A stretch of 64,000 bases of DNA from Serilophus lunatus (Eukaryota; Chordata; Aves; Passeriformes; Eurylaimidae), in contig VXBA01003785.1 in NCBI GenBank assembly GCA_013399895.1, positions 1-64,000 on the forward strand, written 5' to 3'. A model generated the notes under the pieces. It saw nothing but the letters and a program-made list of their open reading frames with translations. It had not been told where the DNA came from and did not search any database. Both the position numbers and the translations under genes were made by a program. Below, piece after piece: positions 22,728 through 33,796 of this stretch. Each line of letters starts with the position of its first letter. Position 1 is the first letter of the stretch.

Positions 22728-24055
22728 GAATGGAGATTTGCTTCCCTTAAGGTTTTAATTGGCGTGAGTGGTCACAGATTTGCCCCCAAACCAGATTGTG
22801 TTTTTTAGAGTGCTGCTGGGGAAAAACACTTCACATGAAAGCATATCAATTTGTGTTCCTCCTGTTGCATCCTAGAGGGAAAAACTTGTTAAGAAAGTGC
22901 TTCACAGCTGTTTTGACAGAAGAGGTAGGGAAGAAAGTATTTGAACAAAAGCCAGAGAGTGCATGAATATAACCCCCCTCCTGTTGGACATGAGAGTCTC
23001 AGGTTCCTGAGTTTGAAGAGTCAGAACACCTCTCTACCCTCTTCTGCTTGAGGGAAGGAAGGTGAAAGCCTGTAGTCTCATACTTTTTCTGGGATCTTTC
23101 CCCAAATTTTAGTTCCAAGTTCTCTTACTGAACTAAAGATACATTCCCAACATGCAAATGCTTTTTATATTGCTAGATTTCCATGAAAATGATGCTTTTG
23201 AACAGGTGCTGTGCTGCAGCAAAAACATTTGCTAGAATGTTCTCAGTGAACACTACTGATTAGCTGGCAAAATACCAAGCCTGCTTTTTAAGAGAGGACT
23301 GTACTGATTAACATGTAATTTTACTGTTAAAAAAAAGAGATTTTTTTTCCCTCAAAAGAATTGCATTCTGAACTTCAGATCCTACTATGCTGAAGTTGCA
23401 AACATCAAGTGACAGCATTCTGGTTGCTATCATATAATTTCACTTTTTGAAGGATAAGAGTAAAGCAGAGACTTTCAGATAACATTTCAATCAGCTGTGT
23501 CTGAGACAAAGAAGCTATAGCAATAGTTGGCAAAGGAAGGATATCACTTGCTTTGAGGATTGCTGGTAGCCAGGATATCCACATGTCTTATGCTTCAGTA
23601 GTAGGAAGAATTCCTTTAGCTGCTGAACAATTTTATACCTGCCAACTTAATGATATTCCTTTGCCTTTTTTTTTTTTTCTTTTTCAGCTCTAAGCTACAC
23701 AGTGACCATTACCTCAGTCCAGGAGCATAATGTATTTATAGGGGTAATGTAAAGTTACTTGTAGCAGCTTTTAAGCTAAGAGATGTTCCATTCTGTTTGT
23801 GAGTGATCCAAATTCCCATAGAGGCTCTTGATAAGAACTTTAACCATTTCTCAAAATTTCTTTTAAATGAAGAGAGAAAAAAATCCTTTCCCAGCTGACT
23901 ATAGGAAAAATCAAGGTAGGAAGTTATTTTTGTGAAGAGCCAGGAAATAGTTTCCATGTAAAAACTAGGAGGAAAACAGTTCTGCAACTCAAACTATCTG
24001 TCAGAGAGCTCCAGCTATGCTTAGGACACTTGTTTGTGTTACTAAGGTATAATGC
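22728..24055. other. unique non-coding DNA with an acceptor-like site
   Basis: No gene recognised. A 13-base T run at 23666-23678 followed by CTTTTTCAG ending at 23687 makes a textbook 3' splice-site shape, discussed as a finding. The remainder holds no repeat I recognise. Confidence 0.5.
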
Positions 24056-24078
24056 GGCCTGACACTTTGTGCCAGGCC
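24056..24078. repeat. hairpin, 10-bp arms with one mismatch
   Basis: Arms GGCCTGACAC (24056-24065) and GTGCCAGGCC (24069-24078) enclose a three-base T loop, with one A:C mismatch. An A-rich stretch follows directly. It is GC-rich in an otherwise AT-rich setting. Confidence 0.75.
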
Positions 24079-24481
24079 AAAAAAATAAAAGTGGAGAGAC
24101 AGCAGACCCGTTTAGATTTTAATCTTAACTCCAGAACTACATGCTTAGAATTAGCATTCACTCTACTCAAACCCTAACACTTCTTGTTCCTTTTCTCTTT
24201 TTATAGACCCTGCTCTGAATCCTGACCTAGAAACCTGGTATTCATGGAAAGTGAAGGAACTCTTGCAGGTTTCCCCAGCTGCTTCTAGCCCACCTAGCCT
24301 GCCCACTCACCCAGCTGCCCCCACGGGCTGTCAATCCCTGGCACAGTATCGTTACTCCAGCTGCACTCTTTTAGCGCGGTGGTTTTGTGCCTGCAGCTGG
24401 TTTCACACCTGAGGGCAGTGATGAACTGCTTCTGGCTACCAGTAAGTTGATACAATCCCACGTTGCTCTGCTGAAGTGGGA

Positions 24482-24550
24482 AGATGTTATTAACTCATTT
24501 TATAGGTGAGGAACAGCTTGAGGGACTTAAACACAGCTGCCCCAAAGTAT
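24482..24550 (-). mobile_element. MIR-type SINE tail, old fragment
   Basis: GTTATTAACTCATTTTATAG, then GTGAGGAACAGCTTGAGGGA and CTTAAACACAGCTGCCCCAAAG follow, with gaps, the reversed MIR 3' region ('attatccccattttacagatgaggaaactgaggcacag'). Short and diverged; the call is tentative. Confidence 0.35.
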
Positions 24551-27500
24551 TGTAGGCATTTTGTATATAGCACAATGAGACACTTTGCACTTTTAAGGAC
24601 CTGAGCTTATTCATTTGTGAAAAATTGTAAGCTGTAATGTGACAAAAGTGAAGCCATGTCTGTTCTCCCCACAGAGGAAATTTTTTAAAAATCACTTGAG
24701 TCCTTCCTTCCGGACTTGTGTTCTTATGCTGACTGTAAGATTGAAAATACAGAAAAAGGGCATACAGTCATTGAATTTGCAACAGCATTTCTCCTATAAA
24801 TGAGACAGATGGGTTTTAAACAAGAGTGGCCTTGCAAATTATGAGCAGCCTTAGGAACTCAGCTAACTCTAAAGTAACCAGGCTTCTGGAAGGTCAGAAT
24901 AATTCTGAGTTCCAATCCCAAACATTTTCTTCCAACATAAACACTGCAGCACCTTACAGAGACTCAGGGGAGGCAGGGAGCTACACACTTCACCTGTGAA
25001 GAGAAACTAAGCAATCATTTGAAGGTCACTACTTATTAGAGCAATTGACTGAACATTAAATCAGCAGGGTGTTAATATCCAAGGATTTTGGCTCTAGTCC
25101 TATAAGGTCCTTTTGCCAACTCCATGTAGGTTTTCTGTACCTGCAACTTGTTTCTTCCTTCCTGTTATTTCTTTGCAAGGAAGCTAAAAATGTGAAGGAC
25201 TTTGCTGAGCCCACAATTTCTGGCCAGATCTGTTTTTTATAGAAATTCATATTGAAGATATGTCCAGGGTGCATTCATTTGCAGTTCCTCCACAGTTGAT
25301 ACTTATTCCCCTCTTGGAAATTCGCTTTATGAACAGGCTGTCATACACAATGTTTTCAGTCTGAAGTCACCTCTCCCCAGATTCTACTCAATTAAAAAAA
25401 CTAACCAACCACAAAACAAACAATTTGATGTAGTTATTACTGGTTCTAATTCACCCTGCCTGACTCAGGGCTGGCTCTCCCTCTAAGTTGGAGAGCAAAA
25501 GGGTTCATTATGTGGTTTTTTTTGGTGGTCTTCACCAGGTAGGTCAGGAAAGGGAAGCTCCAGTCATTCAGCCCTGATGCTTCTTGCTGTACAGAAGATG
25601 TCAACGCTTGTGTAAGGTGATGTGAAAGAAGCACAATCAGATGCTGAGATACCTGGCTGTCAATTTATGCAGGACAGTACTATCAGGCACAAGTCTAACT
25701 TTTGTTGCATTTTTTTAACCTCAGCTGCCAAACCCACATTTCTTTCTCCTTCTAAATTTCCTCTATTATGAAACATGCCAGGACAAGGTTACCTGAAGAG
25801 TTGCCCTAGCAAGGAGTTTTCTGATCCTGTAGGAGTCAGTCATAGAAGACTGGCCTTGGTACTCATCTATCCTGGATCTCTTCTGTAGCTGTCAGAAGTT
25901 GCGGCTCTTATCGTGGCTCTGCTACTATCAGTACTTTCGTTGTGCTCTCAGTTGAAAGATCTTGCCACTCTCACATGGATCTGTTGCCTTGGATTCTGAG
26001 CACACTGTATGTGGCAGTAACTGTTCCAAAGCACTTGTAATCTTTGTAGATGAGACTTGCTAGGAGTGAAAGATGAACTATAATTTGACAGAGGAACCAT
26101 GCAGTAAAATCAGTATTTAAAGATGTTTAGTTCTTTCCCAAATCATCCAAACAGTTTAGGTCTGAGGAAGTAAAACTAAGAAGGTGGATTCTTCAGAGTC
26201 CTCTGATGGTGGATATATCTGTGTGTGCCTGAGGTAGAACCTGTGAAATCTCAATTGCCTCTCTTAAGGGCCTAAGGAGTAGACAGAACTATAAACAGAA
26301 ATTATTCATGTTTCCCATCTTCGCTTGGTGCTTTCTTTGTTCTGATGGTAAATGATAACAGCAACAATAAATTTGATCAATGGGAAGAAATTATTTTTGG
26401 TTCTTCATCTCTGATAGTTTTCATTTTGGTGTTTTTAGCAAGGAAAAGAGAAAGTAACAGTCTGATGTCATGAGAAGCAGAGTAGAAATTCTGTAAAGTT
26501 TTCTCCATGTCATCCTAGTATTTAATAACATTTTGGCACACAGGCTTTCCCTTTGGCTCAACTTCAGACTTGAGCTGTGGTTCAGACATAATATAGTTTC
26601 CCACTGTGATCATTTCAAGTCCTGTAAAAAAAAAAACAAACAATATATTAAAAAGGGTCATTTTTAGGCATACACTTGCCTCTGAAATTGCTTTTGGTGA
26701 CAACTGTTCCAGCACATGACTGCTTAGGTGTCTGCAAACATTTTACTGTCTGTCAGGATAACTTGCTTCTACCATCTCAGGAGAGCAGCCTGAATTCTAA
26801 TGAAGAGTAATAGGAACATGACAAAAATGCTTGTAGAATAGAGGATAAGGCTTCTACAGGTAAACAAGTTAACTTTTGTCTTTTATAGACCTAATTAAAT
26901 GTATTAAAACCATCTGAACAAATAAGTAAATAAATAAATAAACTAACTAGCCCTCCAAAACCCAGCAGCAGGTTGCTACATTAGCATGAATATTTCATGT
27001 CTGATGTGAGGGTGCCTATACAGAATTTTATTTTGCTCTGGGGTTTGCTGGTTGTCTTACATAGAAAAGAAAAAACACCTAGAAATTCAACAAAGTCATA
27101 GCAACTTTTCTGTGTCCCTGGTATTTCATGCAGGGACTGGTACCTCTTGCACATTTAGACTGCTGTATGCAGTGTGGGGAGGAAAAACCGACTAGAAAAA
27201 AAAAAGTGTCATTTCCATTGGCGCAGGAAGACTAAAAAAAGATCAGACAAAACTCAGCCCTGTCAAGCATTATCAATAATAAGAGAAGCTGACAGTATTT
27301 GGCTTAAACTTGTCCATTTTGGGCAAGGGTAGTCCGTTGTTTTAACAGTTCTGGAAGAGTGAAAATGGCATGTATGAGCCTTGGAGGGCTGCACCACAGC
27401 TCCTGTGCCTATCATATGTCAACATACATTAGGTTTCCTTTTCTTCTGGGAAACTGCTGTCAGTCTGATGGCTCAGCATACTAATGTTTAGGATGCTAAT

Positions 27501-29190
27501 AGTACTGCTGGGGATCCTGGAAGCCTAAAACACTTTGTTGTTTGTGGTAATTTGGAGGACAGAGTGGAGGTTAATGATCGCAAGGGTTTGGATATGATGG
27601 TATGGTGGTGGCATCCTGGTTGTCAGTCTCCTTTCACCCTCTCAATCCTCGCAGTTCAATTAGAGTCAAATAGAGTAAATTGCCCTTCAGCCATGCCATT
27701 GTTACAGGACCACAGTATCAGGCAGAGGTGGCACTGGTAGGGAAATTAAAGTGCAGACGCAGGTGAAAGGCTGTGATCACCACCACCCTGGCATTTGCTT
27801 TCCAGCCTCCTCTTATATTGCACGTCAGTCTCAAAAGCTGTGACCTGAGCATGTGTCATCCCTGTGAAGACACAACTTCCCCATTCAGGAAGTTGATGTT
27901 GCCCATTTTCCTGTTGGAAAAAGAACAATATTAAAAATTTTAGAAGACTTATTTCTTTTCTTCCTCCTTCCCCAATCTAACCTGTTTTTCTCTTTCATGC
28001 TCTCTCCTCTCCAGAGGAGGCCCACATTGCCTCCTCTTCTCTACCCACTGACTGCAATGATGTTCAATAGCAGTACTGTTATTAAACAACAGGATTACAG
28101 AGTCCTTTCAGGCTCCAGTATTGGTGAAGTTCTACTGTTTTGTTAGGTTTACTATAAATGTGCAAACACCACATTTTTCAAGAGGACCTTCGACATTCCC
28201 TTTTAAGACTCTTTAACACGAATATAGTGAACCTGCAGGTCACAGAGAGTTTGGTCACAGTTTTTTCATCATTAAGCTGTTTTTTCCCAGCATCTCAAGG
28301 AAAAGAGAATGACTGACAACGCGTCACACACAGTCTTACATTAGTAAATGACAGCGCCAACACTTTTAAAGAAAAAAATACATCTCCTTTGCATGTTGGA
28401 GGCAGAAAGCCTGCCAATTTTAGTCAGGACTTGTATGCTTACGATTTGAAAAGTAAAATTATGAATATAAATTACATAGTCCTTATGCTCAGCACACTCT
28501 ACACATGCAATCAGACCTGACCTTGCAATGCTCCAAAGCCTCTGAGGACAGATCTTCAGAAGCACCAGTAAGAGGCAGATAGCAACCTGCACTTCTTTTT
28601 TCAGTGATATTTTGGCACTTAGCTGGACTTTCTGCTTTGGAAGATGTTATGCTAAGTGACTTATGTTTGCTAGGGAAAGAATCCTTGGTGTTTAAGATAA
28701 ATTATTAACTTCTTACTAACAACTGGGATACAGTAAAACAAAGAAGAGAAGATTTAGAGCAGGAGTAAAGAACAAAATGAGCACAAATAGATAACTATCA
28801 TTCAGGCATTTTATATGGAGAAAAGGAGATCGCACAGAGAGGTTCTTTGATGAAACACAAAACAAAATAATGATATAAAATTGTAATAAATTGCAGGATC
28901 AAACAGATACACCAGGTGGGAAATAGCTCAAAAAATCTGATGACTACCCTGAAGAATAATGGAGACGAATCTCATTACAGATTTCATGTGATTTTATCTG
29001 TTATATCACATATAGTGCAAGCAGGAACATAGAATAACTTTCACCAACTTTATTCATATATTGTTATGTTTGACAAAGTACAGTATTAGGCAGCGACAGC
29101 CTGAGTTGGTGAAATAACTCAGTAGCTGTGTTCACTCACACAGGCTGGTTTAATTTAAAAAAAATTAATAACAAAGTTACAAATCATAAA
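24551..29190. other. unique non-coding DNA
   Basis: No gene recognised. Contents: an A run near 26623-26637, the TAAA repeat at 26920-26944, and an 8-bp inverted repeat CAACTTCC / GGAAGTTG at 27873-27895. The short frames on either strand lack recognisable domains. Confidence 0.5.
26920..26944 (+). repeat. (TAAA)n microsatellite
   Basis: About five TAAA units with one interruption (AAGTAAA at the start). Confidence 0.85.
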
Positions 29191-29285
29191 AGTGTAGAAT
29201 AATTTGTTTGGAAAGGACTTTTGTAGGTCAGCTATTTCCAACCCCCACATCCCTAGTGCAAAGCAGAACTAACTTCAAATGAAAG
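29191..29285 (-). mobile_element. CR1 LINE 3' end fragment
   Basis: The plus strand reads TGTAGAATAATTTGTTTGGA, then AAGGACTTTTGTAGGTCAGC and TATTTCCAACCCCCACATCC. This is the reverse complement of the CR1 3' end, whose usual form is 'tagaatcatttgggttggaaaggacctttaaaggtcatctagtccaacccccc'. Only about 95 bp are left, with scattered substitutions, so it is an older insertion than the one at 22 kb and is oriented on the minus strand. Confidence 0.85.
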
Positions 29286-30227
29286 GATGAAAAAAAGAAC
29301 ATTCTGTTTTATTCTAGAGAATGCCTGACATGTTTTTCTTGTGAATTTTTCTATGACCTCTATTTATAGCTCATTTACTACCATTTTCTGATGTCTCCTT
29401 GCTGCAAGCCCTTGTATTTCAGATACAAATCAGGTAGACTGTAGCTGAGCCTTAATATTTAACACAGACTTGTGGGAAAGGCAGTGACTAAAAGTGACAG
29501 CTACATTTTACCTGAATGAAGGTTGTGAAACGGCACCAAGGACTGTTTTTTCCTTCTTTTAGTCTTAATTGGCAATTCACTCTGCACATTCGTTGTGTAA
29601 CTTCTCTAGAATAGAAGGGTAGTCCTTGAAGCAAGAAGCAAACTAGAATTGCATTAAAAGTGGCATGAGAATGGCGTTGTGTGGGGACCAGAGGTTTTTT
29701 TTACTGTTGCAGAAAGTATTTTGTGTGTGTGATCTGATTGTGTCTTTGATAGACAGGAAGCTAGAGGCCATTTGGTGCAAAATTTATGCCACAAACTGTC
29801 CAAACTGCTTGATTCAGCTCAACAGATATGGAGCACCTGGTCCTTAGAGATATTTCAAGCTTAGGGTTCTCTTGAGAACATTTAACATGCCTTGGTAGAA
29901 GCTGTGAGTTCAGTCTATTCTGTGTCCTTGTTAATTCCCAGAGCCCTTTCAGGAAAGATTTCTGGATCTCCTCTCTTGCAGCCTTGTCTGAGTGTTGCAA
30001 GGGCAGATGAAGGCAGATGTCTGAGTCAGAAAACGTCTGTACTGCAGGTATGTCCATGGCAAGAAATACCTGGGGTTCCTCCATTTCTTTCCCAAGGTGT
30101 GTTACCTGCTGGCCTGAAGTCTTGTCCTGAGAGTGTTGCTGCCGGTGACTTTGTTACCACAGTGGCCTCCTCAGATACAGAATGTCTGCCTAACTCTGTC
30201 ATTACTTTTAAATTTTTTGCCTGTTTT
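29286..30227. other. unique non-coding DNA
   Basis: No gene recognised. Overlapping 107- and 138-codon frames on opposite strands (29761-30084 minus, 29892-30308 plus) are mutually exclusive. The latter runs into the SINE relic, so both are treated as chance. Confidence 0.5.
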
Positions 30228-30350
30228 ACAGATAGGCTAAGTTTATTATCCCTGCAGAGAAATGAGGCAAAGCATAGGTTAAGTGACTTATTCAAAGTCA
30301 CATACTGAAAGTGTAACTGAGCAAGATACAGAATTTTTGCCCGTGTATTT
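30228..30350 (-). mobile_element. MIR-type SINE, old fragment
   Basis: This is the clearest MIR relic in the window. The plus strand reads TTTATTATCCCTGCAGAGAA, ATGAGGCAAAGCATAGGTTA, AGTGACTTATTCAAAGTCAC, then ATACTGAAAGTG and GAGCAAGATACAGAA. This matches the reversed consensus 'attattatccccattttacagatgaggaaactgaggcacagagaggttaagtgacttgcccaaggtcacacagc' in order, with about one gap. It lacks a usable tRNA head and flanking duplications. Confidence 0.65.
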
Positions 30351-33300
30351 CTATTCCAGCTCTTTACAATCAGATCGCTATTTAAATTCAGTTTCAAATT
30401 GGAAGAGAAAAGGGCTGAGGATTTTCAAACATTTTCTTATTATCAATCATTCACATATTTCCAAGCCTGTGAAATAAAATGTGGAAGACAGTTCAGCTTG
30501 ACAGGCATATTTCAGAACTGGTTGCCTGATCTCTAAACTCTGACTTGCATGAAAATACACTCTTGCTACAAAAATCTGATACAGACTTTTACCCTCCAGA
30601 GGCAGATTTTGATTTCAGGCCATTTTTGAGAAGGTATGGCAACATCTCACTGTCTATCAGCTTCAGGTTTGCTGTACATCTGCAGTTTCTTAGGCTAGGA
30701 AATTCAAACTATTGTTATATGTGTAAATCCAAGAGTTAGCAAACAGAAAAATGAAGTACAGTGTATAGTAAAGGATTTTGACCACTAATTCTGATATATG
30801 TTTGATTTGCTACAAAGATGATGGGCTTAGATCAATGATTTGGAGGAGGGATTTTAAAGCTAGATTTTCACTGCAGAGGATAATATATGGGAACAAAGTA
30901 TGAATAATAAAGAGCAGAGCAAACACAGCCAGAAGGATTTAGATAATTCATTAGGCTAGGCCTGAGAATAACAAATATGTTTCAATGAAGGCAATTATAA
31001 TGGAATCGAGAAACTTCAGAGACAACCCAGGAGATATCTTACAAAGTTGGAGAAAAAAACACCATTCAACTCGCACTGGAAATGATCCCTTTGTTTGTTA
31101 TTTCATCCATGAATCAAGTGGATAACATGACATCCAGGAGCTCCTTTTCTTGCAGCTTTTACACAGTGCTCAGACTTTTCAGAAATACACAGCACTGCAA
31201 GCAAAGTTATATTTTTGGAGAGAGTCTTCTCCCATTCAGCTGTTTGAAAAGCAAACATTGGGCTAAACCCAGCATCAGCTCAGAGAAGGCAGTAACTTTC
31301 TTTGCATATATAGCTTGCTTCAGTCCTCTGCTGAATCAGGGCCAACGGTATTAATATGTCTTGCCCAAGGTATACTGGCAGAGATTGCTTGCTTTGAGTT
31401 CCAAGGCATTTTTAGCCATGAAATCAATGTCTTCTTTCCTTGTAACAAGAGATAAATGATATTTTTCCTTTCTTAAAAACAGATCACCTCTTTCCATTCT
31501 GTGGGAATGTTCTCACAGGAGGCTTCTGGAAGAAAAGTCTTATCATACTTGAAGAAAATATCTTGCCTCCAGTGACAATTGCCAGTGTAATTACAAAGTT
31601 ATAATAAGTCAACAAAACTAGATTCAAGCCAATAGTTCCAGCAAACATCTGTGCTAAAGCCACTTTTCAAAGAGTCAGGCAAACACCCACTAAATAGAGC
31701 AGGGCTGAATTTCAGCAGTAAATTATAGCCTTCTGCAGAAAAAAAGAGAGATACACAATCTGAATAACTGAATCTGAAAATGATGAAGACAGTGCTGTTC
31801 TGCAATAAAAATATTTGTCATAATAGTACATAATTTTAACTTGGAGTCCAAACAGTGCTCTTTTTAAATTGGCTTAAATCAAACACATTGTCTGTACAAT
31901 TGCTTGCCACCTGCACGGTTCTATTCCTTTTTCTCATTTACAGATTTTCCTCGACTAGGGATCTACTTTTGACAGATTATAAAGGACAAACTGCTCCTTG
32001 GATTACCCCTGCTGACATACAGCCCTTCTGAAATAGCTGACTCATGCCACTGTATAATCCCCAAAGCTGTGTTTTCTAGAGGAACACTGCATTCCAATGC
32101 CAACTGGCATTTTGCAATTTACTTCTGGACAGAGAACAAGGTTTTCAAGGGACTTCCTCCTGATTTCTGTGTTTTTGACCACTTAAATTTCAAAGTTCCT
32201 TGTTAATGAATCTTCCTTCTCGCATTATGGATTCCATGACTGGCAAATTCGCTGGTTTCACCAAAACCTCGCAATGTACAGGAGTAAGCAATGTGACCTG
32301 CAGCTGGCCTTAGATGTAGCACAGGCATATGGTAACATCCAGAAAGAACTGTCTGGGTTTGACAAATACCCAGACAGTCAGTGAAAGCTCCTGCTCTACT
32401 CATGGCTTTACTTCCCTCAGTGAAGATTTCTGCATGGATGCCTTCCACATTTACCATTTGCAACTTGATACTTTCTTTGTGTGTGAACTTTAATTATCTA
32501 CTTAGCATTTGTTGCTTGATTTATTTTTTTTCCTGTATGTTCTCACCGAGCTGTTGCAACAAGAAAATTAAATTATCATACCCTATTCATTTATTCTTAA
32601 AAAAACAACCACAAAACCCAAAACCCCAAATATTTTTAGCTGGACTCTTCTTAGTCTATTGGCACTGCTGCTGTGGGTTCTCTGGAAGGCTGCAATTGTG
32701 TTTCAGGAGCCAAACAGCAGATATCTTCTTCCAGGGTGATTCATAAGGATGGGCTGCTGTGAGATTGCTGCAATTAGGTAGGGGCATTGTAGACATAGCA
32801 CTGGGAAAAGAATAATACTTTATCTACGACATGGTAAATAAATGAAAACTGAATCTTGCTTTAGAAAGAATTTAAATGTAAACCCCATCCCACCATTCTT
32901 TTATGAGTACTCTGCTGATTTGAATATGAAAAAAATGTCAGGCTCTAGAGACCAGTTTTCAGTTTGACACTAAGAAGTATCCCCCCGCCTTGTTTCTTCT
33001 AAACAAGACCTGACCACAGGTCAGCAACAGGAAACACTGAAGCAAACTTCTGATTTCTACTATGGCATTTGCTTACAAACAATTAATGGTCAGCAGATAA
33101 AAATCTTCCTTTTCTATATATATGTCAGCAAGTTATTTGACAGACAGGTCATCTTGAAGAAAAATTAAAAAGGGTAAAAGATTAAAGGAATTCATGTGCA
33201 CAAAGAGATCCATGTACCTAAAGGGCCCTATGGCAAAATAGTATCACATACTATGGTGATTGTTATGAATTGTTGGTGAGAAAATTATTGGTAGAGGTCA

Positions 33301-33534
33301 GAGCAATGTGGTGCTGAAGCACAGAATTAAATGAAGATGGGTATAGAAATAGGCGTCTAATTCCATTTAGGTACTGTAAGGTATTCTTACCTGGCTTTCA
33401 GCAGTTATACCGTAGTAATATGGCTCTCTTATGTCTTGCATCATTTGTGACAACCCTGTGCAGATGTGCCACATCCTCTAGGGCATCTGAAATGGCACTG
33501 TAGGCCTGTTTTACTCTACCAAATTCCTCTCTTG
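30351..33534. other. unique non-coding DNA with one hairpin
   Basis: No gene recognised. The longest frame (32381-32746, plus, 121 codons) has an oily, cysteine-rich middle and then a Lys/Pro stretch from an AAAAACAACC-type low-complexity patch. I see no domain. The hairpin at 32348-32378 is listed separately. Confidence 0.5.
32348..32378. repeat. hairpin, 11-bp perfect inverted repeat
   Basis: Arms ACTGTCTGGGT (32348-32358) and ACCCAGACAGT (32368-32378) enclose the nine-base loop TTGACAAAT. There is no mismatch. GTCT / AGAC in the arms is a Smad-like half-site, which may be coincidental. Confidence 0.85.
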
Positions 33535-33590
33535 GCATTTTACCCAAGGTCACACAGGAAAGATTTGACAGACACTTGAAATCACGTTTC
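33535..33590 (-). mobile_element. MIR-type SINE, short fragment
   Basis: TTTTACCCAAGGTCACACAG followed by GAAAGATTTGACAGACA matches the reversed MIR core 'acttgcccaaggtcacacagctagtaagtggcagagc'. The CCAAGGTCACACAG part is exact, but the match is short. Confidence 0.45.
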
Positions 33591-33697
33591 AAATCCATGT
33601 GAATATTTCTGAACAGAGTAACTTTGTGCTGAAACAGGCTATTTGTGACTACCTGATTTGTCAGCTGGCAATATTCTTGAACCGGATCTTGTTACTC

Positions 33698-33796
33698 ATC
33701 ACACACACACACATATATATATATATACACACGTATATATATATGTATATATATATATACACACACACACATGTATATGTATATATATGCACATGT
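33698..33796. repeat. composite (CA)n/(TA)n microsatellite
   Basis: Alternating purine-pyrimidine sequence: CA runs, TA runs, then ACGTATATATATATGTATAT, more TA, a second CA run and ATGTATATGTATATATATGC. The compound structure suggests repeated slippage and point mutation. Frames read through it on both strands (Thr/His/Ile/Tyr repeats) are artefacts. Confidence 0.95.

Noticed and set aside
32381..32746. 121-codon plus-strand open frame with oily segments
   Set aside because: The hydrophobic residues come from T-rich DNA and the Lys/Pro stretch from a low-complexity A/C patch. There is no consistent membrane-protein layout.
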